This document shows positions 8,757 to 17,728 of a stretch of DNA of 64,000 bases, in pieces. The translations under genes and the position numbers were made by a program. Within the stretch, counting starts at the first letter, position 1. Every line of letters starts with the position of its first letter. This stretch comes from CAJQQY01 sp045104975 (GTDB lineage Bacteria > Bacteroidota > Bacteroidia > Chitinophagales > Saprospiraceae): assembly GCA_045104975.1 (NCBI GenBank), contig JBGCCY010000097.1, forward strand, positions 1 through 64,000, in the 5' to 3' direction. Below the pieces are notes generated by a model. That model was given only the letters and a program-made list of their open reading frames with translations. It was not told the origin of the DNA and did not search any database.

Positions 8757-9692
8757 TTATTTTTCAGCAACAACTGCTTCAATTCGATTCGGATAGTCCG
8801 TAATAATTCCATCGACACCTATTTCGATCATCTTTTTCATGTCCTCTTTTTCATTGACTGTCCAAGGAATTACTTTAATATTTCTTTCATGCATTCTATC
8901 AATTACTTCTTTGGAAAGTAACTTGAAATATGGACTATAAATGTTTGGTTTAAAAGTTATTTTTTTCAAATTATCTTCTGGCGAATCTTCATTATCAATT
9001 AAATAAGCAACAACCATCGCAGGATTTTGTCGATTTATTTCTTCCAAAATATCAATATCAAATGATTGCAGATTGCAACGATTTTCAATTCCAGTTGCCT
9101 TACATGCTTCCAAAACTAATTGAACATATTCATCAGGATGTGGCGTTAATTTTCCATAGTACGCCTCTTCACTTTTTATTTCGATGTCAAAATTAGGCTT
9201 TGCTCGACCAGTCTTTTCACAATAATCATCAACAGCTTTGACCATATCATTTAGTGATGGCTTATGAACTTTCATTGGTTGCTGATCTGGAAAACGTTCG
9301 TTGCCTCGACTGCCCACATCATATTTTTTGATTTCTTCATAAGTCATTTCATAAAGCAAAATGCTTTTTTCTTCCTCCTCCAAGATTGGTTTCCCATCAG
9401 GATGCGAACTAATCTTATGATTGAACCACGGCTCGTGAGTAACAATTACTTTTTTGTCTTTGGAAATTGCGACATCGAGTTCTAAAGTAGTTACAGGGAA
9501 TTCCAAAGCTTTGATAAAAGCAGGAATTGTATTTTCAGGAAGTAAGCCTCTTGCACCTCGATGACCTTGCCAATCGATGGATTTTTCTTTTGTTGAATTT
9601 GACATTTGTTGACCTTTTGAAATGATGTTTTTGGTGTTTTTTGGACTACAAGAAATACAAAAAACTAGAAGGGTAAAGATAAAAATTCGCAT
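8757..9692 (-). CDS. Glycerophosphodiester phosphodiesterase, lipoprotein
   Basis: A predicted GDPD (311 residues) that hydrolyses glycerophosphodiesters to glycerol 3-phosphate and an alcohol. The N-terminus is a lipoprotein signal (FCISC, lipid-bearing Cys15), which places it in the periplasm or at the outer membrane. The active-site motifs are complete: HRGARGLLPENT (His44, Arg45, Glu53), ELDVAISKDK (Glu71, Asp73) and VTHEPWFNH (His86). The C-terminal end has the usual IPWTVNEKEDMKKMIEIGVDG block, where Trp and Asn close the TIM barrel. It stands alone, with its own hairpin behind it and a palindrome-rich spacer ahead. Confidence 0.88.
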   Translation of the reverse strand: MRIFIFTLLVFCISCSPKNTKNIISKGQQMSNSTKEKSIDWQGHRGARGLLPENTIPAFIKALEFPVTTLELDVAISKDKKVIVTHEPWFNHKISSHPDGKPILEEEEKSILLYEMTYEEIKKYDVGSRGNERFPDQQPMKVHKPSLNDMVKAVDDYCEKTGRAKPNFDIEIKSEEAYYGKLTPHPDEYVQLVLEACKATGIENRCNLQSFDIDILEEINRQNPAMVVAYLIDNEDSPEDNLKKITFKPNIYSPYFKLLSKEVIDRMHERNIKVIPWTVNEKEDMKKMIEIGVDGIITDYPNRIEAVVAEK

Positions 9693-9728
9693 GATTATTT
9701 TTATAGCAAATATCTAAAATTACATTTT

Positions 9729-9836
9729 AAAAACGAACCACGGACGCTTCGTTATAGGATCCAAGAACTATAGAATTCAAATTGTGCTTGACTGTGGTTC
9801 GTGGTTCGTCTAGCGAAGCGTCCGTGGTTCGTTTTT
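9729..9836. repeat. Perfect 23-base inverted repeat (REP-like)
   Basis: Arms 9729-9751 and 9814-9836 are exact inverted copies of 23 bases, including the core CCACGGACGCTTCG. The 62-base centre (9752-9813) contains further short copies of the GTGGTTCGT unit at about 9793-9809. The element lies in the divergent spacer between the GDPD and YfhO genes. It is too long and has too large a centre for a usual terminator. Confidence 0.75.
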
Positions 9837-9896
9837 CGTAAAAAAGTTTGTGGAAAACCCAATGTCTTTTGATTTAAAAATAAATAATAAAAAAGT

Positions 9897-9904
9897 TAAA
9901 TTTG
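9897..9904 (+). promoter_or_regulatory. Candidate -7 box upstream of yfhO-like gene
   Basis: TAAATTTG fits the Bacteroidota consensus TAnnTTTG exactly. A TTTG at 9868-9871 could serve as the -33 element, but the spacing of 25 bases is longer than usual. The resulting leader would be about 200 bases and would include two hairpins. Confidence 0.35.
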
Positions 9905-9912
9905 TGCGTTTT

Positions 9913-9958
9913 AGGAATGGGAACCAAAACCTTTATAGGTTATTATTTCCCGATTCCT
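9913..9958. repeat. Inverted repeat in the yfhO leader
   Basis: Arms 9913-9923 and 9947-9958 are inverted copies of 11 and 12 bases with one extra base in the right arm. It lies between the candidate promoter and a larger hairpin. Confidence 0.5.
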
Positions 9959-10005
9959 TATAAATTGACTTTGAAAAATTAAAACTCTTTTTTACTAGTA
10001 AAAAG

Positions 10006-10101
10006 ATTCTTAGACAAAGCCTGTGTTTTTAAGTCATGTTAAAACTGCAATCAATATTTTCGATTACAATTTTAATATGACCACAAGCTTAGTCTAAGAA
10101 T
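10006..10101. repeat. Long two-part stem-loop in the yfhO leader
   Basis: The outer arms 10006-10025 and 10082-10101 (20 bases, two mismatches) enclose inner arms 10033-10052 and 10062-10081 (20 bases, three mismatches). The two parts are separated only by a 7-base bulge on the left, and the loop is 9 bases. The structure ends 13 bases before the start codon, so in RNA it could affect translation. It may instead be another mobile palindrome. Confidence 0.65.
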
Positions 10102-10114
10102 GTAAAAAAATAAT

Positions 10115-12658
10115 ATGAATAACTCTTCCTTTTTTCAAAAAGCCCTTCCACATGTGGTGGCAATTCTAAGTTTTTTAGTGATTTGTAGTATGTATTTTTC
10201 TCCTCAATTAAATGGGAAAACTGTGCAAGCACATGATACTATTTCAAGTCATGGAATGTCACGTGAAATGACCGATTTCTATAATGAAACTGGCGAGCGA
10301 ACTTTGTGGACTAACACCATGTTTGGAGGAATGCCGACGTATCAGATTGGAGCAGTTCAGCCAACGAATTCATTGAAATATGTAGAAAAAACAATGCGTC
10401 TTTATATTCCTCGACCAATAGGATATTTCTTTGCGATGATGGTTGGATTTTATATTACCATGCTTTTGTTTGGTGTCAATCCGTGGGTCAGTTTGATTGG
10501 AGCGATCGCCTTTTCTATCACGACGAACAACTTAATTTTGTTTGGTGCAGGGCATATGACCAAGCTGAGGACATTTGCATTTTTTGGATTTATGCTGGTC
10601 GGAATTGTGATGGCTTTTAGGAAAAAATATATACCCGGAGCGACTCTATTTGCACTAGGATTTGGAATTAACTTGTATGCCAACCATATTCAAATGACGT
10701 ATTATTTATTTATAGTTTTTGGAATTTATGGTTTGATTGAATTGGTAAAACATGCTCAACGAGGAGAAATGCAATCGTTTGGAAAAGCGGTAATGTATCT
10801 CGGAATTGGTGGACTTTTGGCAATCGGATCAAGTGCAACAAGTTTGTGGACTACCTATGAATATCAAAAAGATACCATGCGGGGAAATCCAATTTTGACC
10901 AAAGAAGCAAATGCGGTAGAAACGAGTAGTAATACCAAAGGTCTAGATTGGAAATATGCGATGCAGTATAGTAATAATTGGTTGGATTTATTTTCTTCTT
11001 TTATTCCTGGAGTAGTTGGCGGTGGCGGCGGAGAAATTGTTAGTGAAAAAAGTGCAACTGCAAAATTTATTTCTAAAAGAGGTCAATACAAAAAAGCTCC
11101 TCTCTATTGGGGAGCAGTTGGAAAAGGGAGTTCAACAGCCGGACCAGTTTATTTTGGAGCAGCTATGTTTTTTATTTTTTTTCTAGGATTATTAGTCGTC
11201 AAAGGATCATTGAAATGGGGAATTGGAGCAGGAGTTGTATTGACGATGTTGCTTTCTTTGGGAGATCATTTTGAATTTTTCAATAGATTGTTTTTTGATT
11301 ATTTTCCGTTGTACAGTAAATTTCGAACACCCAATTCTATACTTGCCATCACCGCATTTTTAATTCCAGTTTTGGGAACATTAGCTATTTCAGATATCAT
11401 TAAAGGAAATAGATCAAAGGACGAATTACTCAAGTCGCTTTACATAGCAACAGGTGTCCTAGGAGGAATATGTTTATTTTTTGGATTTTTTGGAGGATCT
11501 TTTTTCGACTTTACCTATGCAGCTAGAGATGCGAATTATGCTGCCAACCCTGAATTTTTGAGTGCCTTAAAAACAGATCGAGCTGCTTTGATGCAATCTG
11601 ATTCGTTGAGATCGTTGGGAATCATTTTAGTTTCAGCAGGTTTGATTTGGGCATTTTTGACAAATAAAATCAAACAGAATATTTTGTTAGTTGGTTTGGC
11701 GGTGATTACCATTGGAGATTTATGGACGGTTGGGAAAAGATATTTGAATGAAGATAATTTTACCAGCGAAAGAAAATATGAATCGTATAAAAACCCTCGA
11801 CCAGTTGATACTAAAATTTCTAGTGATAAAGATCTCCATTTTAGAGTGCACGATTTTACGATCAATGTTTGGAATTCTTCTTCGACTTCTTACTTTCATA
11901 ATACGATCGGAGGATACCATCCAGCGAAGTTGCAACGGATTCAAGATTTGTTTGAAAGAAATTTAATGGGAGAGGATAACTCGTTACGAAAAGGTCTTTC
12001 CTCTCAAACAAGCGCTGATCTTTTTGGAAATATTCCAGCCTTCAATATGTTGAACACGAAATATTTTATTGGAAATCCAGATGCGGCTCCCATTCGAAAT
12101 CCTCGTGCAATGGGCAATGCTTGGTTCGTCGATAATGTAAAAATGGTGGAAAATCCGAATGCTGAAATTGATGCATTAAAAGGTTTGGATGTTGCTTCAA
12201 CTGCCATCGTTCACCAAGAATTTTCGGATTATGTAAGCGGTCTAAATCTTTCAAAAAATGGAACCATAAAATTGACTGATTATAAACCGAATCACATGAC
12301 TTACGAAAGTAATACGACTAGTGATCAGTTGGCTTTATTCTCTGAAGTTTGGTATGGACCGAACAAAGGATGGCAAGCATATATTGATGGAACTGCGGTA
12401 GATCATATTCGAGCAAATTATATTTTACGTGGATTGAAAGTTCCTGCAGGACAACATAAAATTGAATTTGTTTTTGCTCCGAAATCTTATTCAATTGGAA
12501 AAATTATTACGTTGATTTGTTCTTTGACTATTGTTTTATCCTTGTTGTGGTTTGCCTATAATTCATTTATGAAATTGAAAGAGGAAGATGCACCTGTGGA
12601 AAGTGTTGAAGCAAAAAGTCCATTGAAGAAAACAACTCCTAAAAAGAAGAAGAAATAA
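10115..12658 (+). CDS. YfhO-family multi-spanning membrane protein
   Basis: This 847-residue protein belongs to the YfhO family (GT-C-like fold). The N-terminal loop with HDTISSHGMSREM and WTNTMFGGMPTYQI between the first two helices is characteristic. About a dozen hydrophobic helices follow (for example about 100-220 and 340-560). After residue about 550 comes a periplasmic domain with FRVHDFTINVW and NTIGGYHPAKLQR, then a last helix near 795-815 and a Lys-rich tail (KKTTPKKKKK). YfhO proteins are thought to transfer sugars from lipid carriers to envelope polymers or lipids; the exact acceptor is unknown. It opens the surface-glycan region. Confidence 0.85.
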   Translation: MNNSSFFQKALPHVVAILSFLVICSMYFSPQLNGKTVQAHDTISSHGMSREMTDFYNETGERTLWTNTMFGGMPTYQIGAVQPTNSLKYVEKTMRLYIPRPIGYFFAMMVGFYITMLLFGVNPWVSLIGAIAFSITTNNLILFGAGHMTKLRTFAFFGFMLVGIVMAFRKKYIPGATLFALGFGINLYANHIQMTYYLFIVFGIYGLIELVKHAQRGEMQSFGKAVMYLGIGGLLAIGSSATSLWTTYEYQKDTMRGNPILTKEANAVETSSNTKGLDWKYAMQYSNNWLDLFSSFIPGVVGGGGGEIVSEKSATAKFISKRGQYKKAPLYWGAVGKGSSTAGPVYFGAAMFFIFFLGLLVVKGSLKWGIGAGVVLTMLLSLGDHFEFFNRLFFDYFPLYSKFRTPNSILAITAFLIPVLGTLAISDIIKGNRSKDELLKSLYIATGVLGGICLFFGFFGGSFFDFTYAARDANYAANPEFLSALKTDRAALMQSDSLRSLGIILVSAGLIWAFLTNKIKQNILLVGLAVITIGDLWTVGKRYLNEDNFTSERKYESYKNPRPVDTKISSDKDLHFRVHDFTINVWNSSSTSYFHNTIGGYHPAKLQRIQDLFERNLMGEDNSLRKGLSSQTSADLFGNIPAFNMLNTKYFIGNPDAAPIRNPRAMGNAWFVDNVKMVENPNAEIDALKGLDVASTAIVHQEFSDYVSGLNLSKNGTIKLTDYKPNHMTYESNTTSDQLALFSEVWYGPNKGWQAYIDGTAVDHIRANYILRGLKVPAGQHKIEFVFAPKSYSIGKIITLICSLTIVLSLLWFAYNSFMKLKEEDAPVESVEAKSPLKKTTPKKKKK

Positions 12659-12708
12659 TTTTTAGTTGATTTAGAATGTTGTCAATTTAATTGATTTTAG
12701 TAGCGAAA

Positions 12709-12741
12709 AGGTATCGGATCCCTTCAAGGGATCCGATACCT
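12709..12741. repeat. Perfect 16-base palindrome with 1-base centre
   Basis: Arms 12709-12724 and 12726-12741 are exact inverted copies (core GGTATCGGATCCCTT). It lies 51 bases after the yfhO-like stop and 25 bases before the next start, and has no T-run. It could stop read-through, fold in the leader of the glycosyltransferase, or bind a protein as a DNA palindrome. Confidence 0.7.
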
Positions 12742-12766
12742 AAACGTTATAATTCAACAAAGAGTT

Positions 12767-14059
12767 ATGAAGGAAAAGCAGTTGAAAAAAAGAGTCCTTA
12801 TCATCACTTATTACTGGGTTCCGATGGGCGGATCTGGCGTTCAGCGTTGGGTAAAGTTTTCCAAATACTTGCCTGAAAATGGATGGCAGCCGGTCATTTA
12901 TACGCCTTCTAATCCAGACTTTCCTTTGCGAGATGAATCATTTTTAGCGGATGTTCCAGAGAGTTGTGAAGTGATTCGACAACCGATTTGGGAACCTTAT
13001 CGTCTTGCGTCTCTTTTTTCCAAGAAAAAAAATCTGAATACTGGAATGCTCCGCAAAGGTGAAGAAACATCTTGGAAAGATAATTTACTCAACTACATTC
13101 GAAGTAATTATTTCATTCCTGACCCCCGCGTTTTTTGGGTAAAAAAATCAATCAAGTTTCTAACAAAGTATTTACAAGAAAATCCAGTTGATGTAATTGT
13201 CACCAATGGACCGCCGCATAGTATGCATTTGATTGGGTTAGGTTTGAAGAAAAAATTAGGGATAAAATGGGTGGCAGATTTTCGAGATCCTTGGACGAAT
13301 ATTGATTTTTATCATTCTCTAAAATTGACTAAAAGTTCAGATCGAAAACATCGGGCATTGGAAAAAGAAGTAGTCAGTTCAGCTAATATAGTTACGGTTG
13401 TCGGGAAGTCGATGCAAGGCGAATATCTTGAATATTCTGATAATGTAAAAGTGATTACGAATGGTTACGATCAATCTATTTCCCAAAAAGAAGTTGTGCG
13501 TGATACTAAATTTTCGATGGCTCACATCGGTCTGATGAACGCAGATCGGAATCCAAAAATGCTTTGGAAAGTTTTGAAAAAAATAGGAGAGGAGCTGCCA
13601 GAGTTTTTAGCAGACTTAGAAATTAAGTTGATCGGAAAAGTAAGTGGAGATGTTATCAATGCGATTGAAGAAAATAACTTGACATCTCAATTAACTTTGA
13701 TTGATTATGTTCCGCATAGCGAAGTTCATGGCTTGCAGCAAGCTTCGCAAATCCTGTTACTCGTTGTGAATGACACTCCGAATGCGAAAGGAATTTTGAC
13801 TGGGAAAATTTTTGAATATTTGATGGCTCGTCGACCGATTTTAGCAGTTGCGCCAGAAGATGGAGATTTGGCAGAAATAATTAACCAGACAGAATCAGGA
13901 GAAGTTTTTGGCTTTTTAGAAATGAAAAAATTGGAAGTTTTTGTTTTAAAATCCTATGCTGATTATAAAAAAGGAAGTTTAGAAATTCAATCACATAGTA
14001 TTGAAAAGTATAGTCGACAAAGTTTGACGAAGGATATGGTTGCGCTTTTTGAAGATTGA
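12767..14059 (+). CDS. GT-B glycosyltransferase (GT4-like)
   Basis: A 430-residue GT-B fold enzyme of the Bacteroidota group that begins VLIITYYWVPMGGSGVQRW, where the Gly-rich loop binds the acceptor side. The middle has VIVTNGPPHSMHLIG and VADFRDPW. The C-terminal domain has LTGKIFEYLMARRPILAVAP, in which the Glu of KIFEYL corresponds to the sugar-nucleotide contact of GT4 enzymes. It probably adds one sugar during surface polysaccharide assembly in the cytosol; donor and acceptor are unknown. It reads toward the flippase and CDP-glycerol genes, and a palindrome separates the convergent ends. Confidence 0.82.
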   Translation: MKEKQLKKRVLIITYYWVPMGGSGVQRWVKFSKYLPENGWQPVIYTPSNPDFPLRDESFLADVPESCEVIRQPIWEPYRLASLFSKKKNLNTGMLRKGEETSWKDNLLNYIRSNYFIPDPRVFWVKKSIKFLTKYLQENPVDVIVTNGPPHSMHLIGLGLKKKLGIKWVADFRDPWTNIDFYHSLKLTKSSDRKHRALEKEVVSSANIVTVVGKSMQGEYLEYSDNVKVITNGYDQSISQKEVVRDTKFSMAHIGLMNADRNPKMLWKVLKKIGEELPEFLADLEIKLIGKVSGDVINAIEENNLTSQLTLIDYVPHSEVHGLQQASQILLLVVNDTPNAKGILTGKIFEYLMARRPILAVAPEDGDLAEIINQTESGEVFGFLEMKKLEVFVLKSYADYKKGSLEIQSHSIEKYSRQSLTKDMVALFED

Positions 14060-14065
14060 TTTTTT

Positions 14066-14146
14066 ACTACATAGGCACATAGAGAACATAGGTTCGGTAT
14101 TATTTTCCTACAAAAAATATCTATGTTTTCTATGTGCATATGTGGT
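14066..14146. repeat. Inverted repeat between convergent genes
   Basis: Arms 14066-14091 and 14121-14146 are imperfect inverted copies of 26 bases (core CACATAGA(G/A)AACATAG) around a 29-base centre. It fills the gap between the glycosyltransferase and flippase stops, and may act as a two-way terminator. The repeated CATAG units make it resemble the dispersed palindromes elsewhere in the window. Confidence 0.65.
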
Positions 14147-14157
14147 GAAAAAACATT

Positions 14158-15657
14158 CTATTTGTTCCCTACAAAATTTTTCAACTTATCCAATCCACTT
14201 CTCACCATCCCATTCACATCAGGCGAAATTTCCAAATATAAAGTCAACCCACCATAAACAATCGTCAATAAAATCGAACGTAACATTATATTTACAATTG
14301 GATGAAAGTTAAATGGAATAAAATACATCATCGCCCAACATAACCCTGCCAACAATAAAATTTTCACCGTAGCAAAAGTAAATGGTTGCATTTTAAAGTT
14401 GACCCAAATAAAAATCAGCTTCACCAGGTTAAACAAACTCAAGGAACAAAACGTAGCGATCGCACTTCCCACTATTCCATATTTTGGAATAAAATATAAA
14501 TTGAAAACGATATTTAGAATAGCTAAAACGAAGAGGGCGTAAAAATTAAATTGGTACTTTTTAGAGAAACCTATAATGTCTGTATTCAAGCTTGTTGCTA
14601 GGTCAACCAATTTGGCTAAGCCTAAAAATAAAATTACATTGACACCTGTGGTAACCATTTCTGAGTTAGGCATTACTTCAAATAAATCATTAATAGAACC
14701 CCATATTCCTAAAAAAACAAACCAACCAATGATGAGCAAAACGGTGGATGATTTTTGATAAATCATTTTGATGTGTGCTAAATCATTCGCCTCCCAACTC
14801 GCAGAAATGATCGGCGAAGAAATAGCAATAATTCCTTTGGCAGGTTTTGAAATTACTTCGGTAATCACCAACGCAATTCCATATATTCCACTCGAGGCAA
14901 CATTAATCATACCCGCCACCATCAACGTATCAATCTTAAATGCCAGTTGACTTCCCAAAGCATTGAGTAAACCAAAAAGTGAAAATTTTTGAATCTCTTT
15001 TCGCAAAGGAGTTTTGATAAAGTTTAAATTTAGTCGGAAGAAAAGTTGACCCAGAGATTTGGTATAAATCAGAAATCCAATCAAAACCAGCACGTAATTT
15101 AAGATGACTCCAATTACAAAAAATTGAGTGCCAATATATTTTCCCAAAAATAAAAGTGCTAAAACGGGAACGGTTATTTTGATAAATAATTCAAAGATAT
15201 TAGGAATGACGATTCGTTTAAAATTCGAAACATACTTATAAAAAATCGCATTAAAAGTAAATAGAAAAACCATCGGAACGAGGTAATAAAAGTATTCTGT
15301 CAGCAAATCAATACTTTCACTTTCCTTCAATAATACATCGAGTAAAAAATATCTAATAAGTGGTAAGCAAATTAAGAAAAACAAAAAACCAATCGAACTT
15401 CCGATTAATAAAAACCCTAAAAAGCCATGATGCCCAGTTTTTAAGTCTTTAAATTTTGGAAAAAACTTAACGGCATGAGTACTCAATCCAAGCGAAAAGA
15501 ACGAGACACTCAACATCGTTGCATCAATGATTACTTTGAACAATCCATACAACTCAGGTATTCTTGGATAAATGAAAATGGTGCTAAAAAGTCCAATCAC
15601 TACTCCAAAGTAACTAACAATTGTATGTTTTAAACCTTGTCTCTGAATGACACCCAT
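14158..15657 (-). CDS. Polysaccharide flippase (Wzx/MATE-like)
   Basis: A 499-residue integral membrane protein with about 12-14 helices and no soluble domain. It starts with GLKHTIVSYFGVVIGLFSTIFIYP, the usual first helix of the oligosaccharide flippase family, with the YPxIPExYG pattern after it. Wzx-type proteins move undecaprenyl-linked oligosaccharides across the inner membrane. The CDP-glycerol-type polymerase ends 10 bases upstream on the same strand, so the two are almost surely co-expressed. The absence of a Wzy polymerase in the window means polymerisation happens elsewhere or in the cytosol. Confidence 0.85.
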   Translation of the reverse strand: MGVIQRQGLKHTIVSYFGVVIGLFSTIFIYPRIPELYGLFKVIIDATMLSVSFFSLGLSTHAVKFFPKFKDLKTGHHGFLGFLLIGSSIGFLFFLICLPLIRYFLLDVLLKESESIDLLTEYFYYLVPMVFLFTFNAIFYKYVSNFKRIVIPNIFELFIKITVPVLALLFLGKYIGTQFFVIGVILNYVLVLIGFLIYTKSLGQLFFRLNLNFIKTPLRKEIQKFSLFGLLNALGSQLAFKIDTLMVAGMINVASSGIYGIALVITEVISKPAKGIIAISSPIISASWEANDLAHIKMIYQKSSTVLLIIGWFVFLGIWGSINDLFEVMPNSEMVTTGVNVILFLGLAKLVDLATSLNTDIIGFSKKYQFNFYALFVLAILNIVFNLYFIPKYGIVGSAIATFCSLSLFNLVKLIFIWVNFKMQPFTFATVKILLLAGLCWAMMYFIPFNFHPIVNIMLRSILLTIVYGGLTLYLEISPDVNGMVRSGLDKLKNFVGNK

Positions 15658-15666
15658 GTAGGAAAA

Positions 15667-16803
15667 TTAGGAATGACTGGTTATAAAATTGAATAATCGC
15701 TCACTAGCTTGACCATCATTATATTGATGGAAGCGCTCGGTTATTTCTTTTCTTCGTAACTTATCTTTAGCTGGATTTTCGAGGTTGTTTTTGATGCTTT
15801 CAATGAATTCTTTTTGAGTGAGCGTTTTATCACCGCAAGTCACTTCATCAAAATCATACAACAATCCTCTCTCCTCTAAGTACGCTTCTAAATCGTAGGG
15901 TATATAAATTATTGGACGATCAAGCAACAAGAAATCAAAGAAGACACTCGAATAATCTGTCAATAAAATATCGCAATCCAACAGCATCTGTTGAATATCT
16001 ATATCATTAACGACAGAAGTTTTTATTCTAATATTTGGATTGTCTTCTACGATTTCAAGAAGACGTTGATTGGTAGAATCTCTTTTGTGTGGTTTGATAA
16101 CTATTTCAACGTTGTTTTTTGATAAGAAGTCATTCAATTCTTTTTTATCAAAATCCGAAAATGGAAAAAATTCTGTAGGTGCGGTATCTCTAAAAGTAGG
16201 TAAATATAAAATCGTGGTTTTTTTATCAATGGCCTTTTGCCTATTTCTTTGTCCAAAATAAATATCGTTTCGAGGGTAACCGAAAGTGATAAAAGTTTCT
16301 TTTGGATATTTAAAAGCATCCATCATTCTCTTACGTTCCGTTTCAGAGCAAACCAAGAAATAATTCAGATTCAAATTAATCTTTCCTTGACTATTAACTT
16401 TTGAAAGATAGCCCACATTTTTAAAGGTGATGGCATGCCACATATTAATGACAATTTGTTTTTTATTAGTAGGCATGAATGGAAAAATATCACCGTTCCC
16501 GTTGGACAACAAAACAAACTTAGCTCGAAGGTATACCAATAATGCTTGGAAGGAAAATGCATAAATAATATGATGACCAAATTTAGTTTTTAATTTATTA
16601 TACAATCTCTTGTTTTTCGTCAAGAGATAAAACTCAAAATCATTGTCCTCTTTTTTCCACAAAAACTCAAAGAAATATTTACTGTTATCGTTATAAAAAC
16701 TAGCGTTTGGAATACCAATCAAAATCGTCTTTTTATCCTTTGGATAAATTTCACAAACCCATTTAAAAATACTACTGAATATTTGTTGTAAAAATAATTT
16801 CAT
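15667..16803 (-). CDS. CDP-glycerol glycerophosphotransferase family protein (TagB/TagF-like)
   Basis: A 378-residue GT-B protein of the Glyphos_transf family. The motifs are HAITFKNVGYLSK near residue 125, VIKPHKRDSTN near 235, and the C-terminal LLTDYSSVFFDFLLLDRPIIY near 300, which binds CDP-glycerol or a related CDP-polyol. Family members transfer glycerol phosphate or ribitol phosphate in teichoic acid synthesis. In Gram-negatives they decorate capsules or O-antigens with polyol phosphate. Whether the donor is CDP-glycerol cannot be told. The pair with the flippase points to a phosphate-containing surface glycan. Upstream lies an inverted repeat and then a methyltransferase gene. Confidence 0.82.
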   Translation of the reverse strand: MKLFLQQIFSSIFKWVCEIYPKDKKTILIGIPNASFYNDNSKYFFEFLWKKEDNDFEFYLLTKNKRLYNKLKTKFGHHIIYAFSFQALLVYLRAKFVLLSNGNGDIFPFMPTNKKQIVINMWHAITFKNVGYLSKVNSQGKINLNLNYFLVCSETERKRMMDAFKYPKETFITFGYPRNDIYFGQRNRQKAIDKKTTILYLPTFRDTAPTEFFPFSDFDKKELNDFLSKNNVEIVIKPHKRDSTNQRLLEIVEDNPNIRIKTSVVNDIDIQQMLLDCDILLTDYSSVFFDFLLLDRPIIYIPYDLEAYLEERGLLYDFDEVTCGDKTLTQKEFIESIKNNLENPAKDKLRRKEITERFHQYNDGQASERLFNFITSHS

Positions 16804-16812
16804 TAAATTTTT

Positions 16813-16932
16813 TTCGTTTGACGTTGAACGTTTTACGTTAAATATTATTCTAGAAAAAATTCTATTAAATTATTAGTCTAAATAAAATTGATTGGCTGTT
16901 TCGTAAACGTCGAATGTTCAACGTCAAACGAA
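16813..16932. repeat. Inverted repeat of the GACGTTGAACGTTTT family
   Basis: The left arm 16813-16837 and right arm 16902-16932 are inverted copies of one unit; the right arm carries an extra 6-base internal stretch. The 64-base centre is AT-rich. A third copy of the unit occurs at 35542-35561, which makes this a dispersed family rather than a local hairpin. Confidence 0.7.
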
Positions 16933-16939
16933 TAACGTC

Positions 16940-17563
16940 TTATTTTTTTTGCGCAATCAATCTAATTACAACCGGATCTTCTGTTTTGTAAGGAGCTAAG
17001 CCTTTTGACTCTAAACTGTACAATACTTCCAATCCATTTTCAGAAAATCGATTATTCAATTCTTCCAAAACAATAAATCTTCGATAATGATCGCTGAAAA
17101 AAGCATTGTCTGGTAATGCTTCACCAACTCCAAAAAGTTCATCTTTTACACTTCGTACTTCAACAAAAAAAAGACCATCAGTTTTCAAGTTATTAGCAGC
17201 CCATTTGATCAATTTTTCTTCCCCTGCTTTGTCAATAGCATGAATAGTAAATCGAGAATAAAGAAAATCGCTTTTCTCCATTTCAGGTAAACTAGTCATA
17301 TCCTCTGCTATAAAATTAAGATTTTCTGTTGATTCAAATTTATCAGAAAGAAAAGCGATTTCTTTTTCACATTGATCAATTGCAACAACATTGACTCCTT
17401 GTTGTGCAAAGTGTTTGCTATCTCTTCCATTTCCACAACCAAATTCAACTAACCTTTTTCCTTCTTTTAAAAAAGGTGTAACAAACTCCGCAAATGGAGA
17501 GCAGTTAGAAGGTTCTCGGTGCTTAGAGTAATAATTTTCCCAATAGGATGATGATGAATTCAT
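16940..17563 (-). CDS. Class I SAM-dependent methyltransferase
   Basis: The 207-residue protein has a Rossmann-type methyltransferase core. Motif I is LVEFGCGNGRDSKHFAQQG (about residues 36-54), motif II is VVAIDQ, and motif IV lies near FLYSRFTIHAI. Nothing indicates the substrate. Some relatives beside glycan genes methylate sugars, others act on small molecules. The stop is only 7 bases from the right arm of the palindrome, and the start is at 17563 near an AT-rich spacer with no clear promoter. Confidence 0.8.
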   Translation of the reverse strand: MNSSSSYWENYYSKHREPSNCSPFAEFVTPFLKEGKRLVEFGCGNGRDSKHFAQQGVNVVAIDQCEKEIAFLSDKFESTENLNFIAEDMTSLPEMEKSDFLYSRFTIHAIDKAGEEKLIKWAANNLKTDGLFFVEVRSVKDELFGVGEALPDNAFFSDHYRRFIVLEELNNRFSENGLEVLYSLESKGLAPYKTEDPVVIRLIAQKK

Positions 17564-17728
17564 GTATGGATATTTTTCTTATTAATTTTTGAATAGTAAT
17601 ATTCCTACTCTAGTTATTACGTTTTTTTTATATGTATAAAATGCGTGCAAAGTTGCACTATTTTTTTTAATTTTTTTATTCATGAACTGTATTCTAAATA
17701 ACTTTTTGGGAATAAAGGCAAAATCAAT

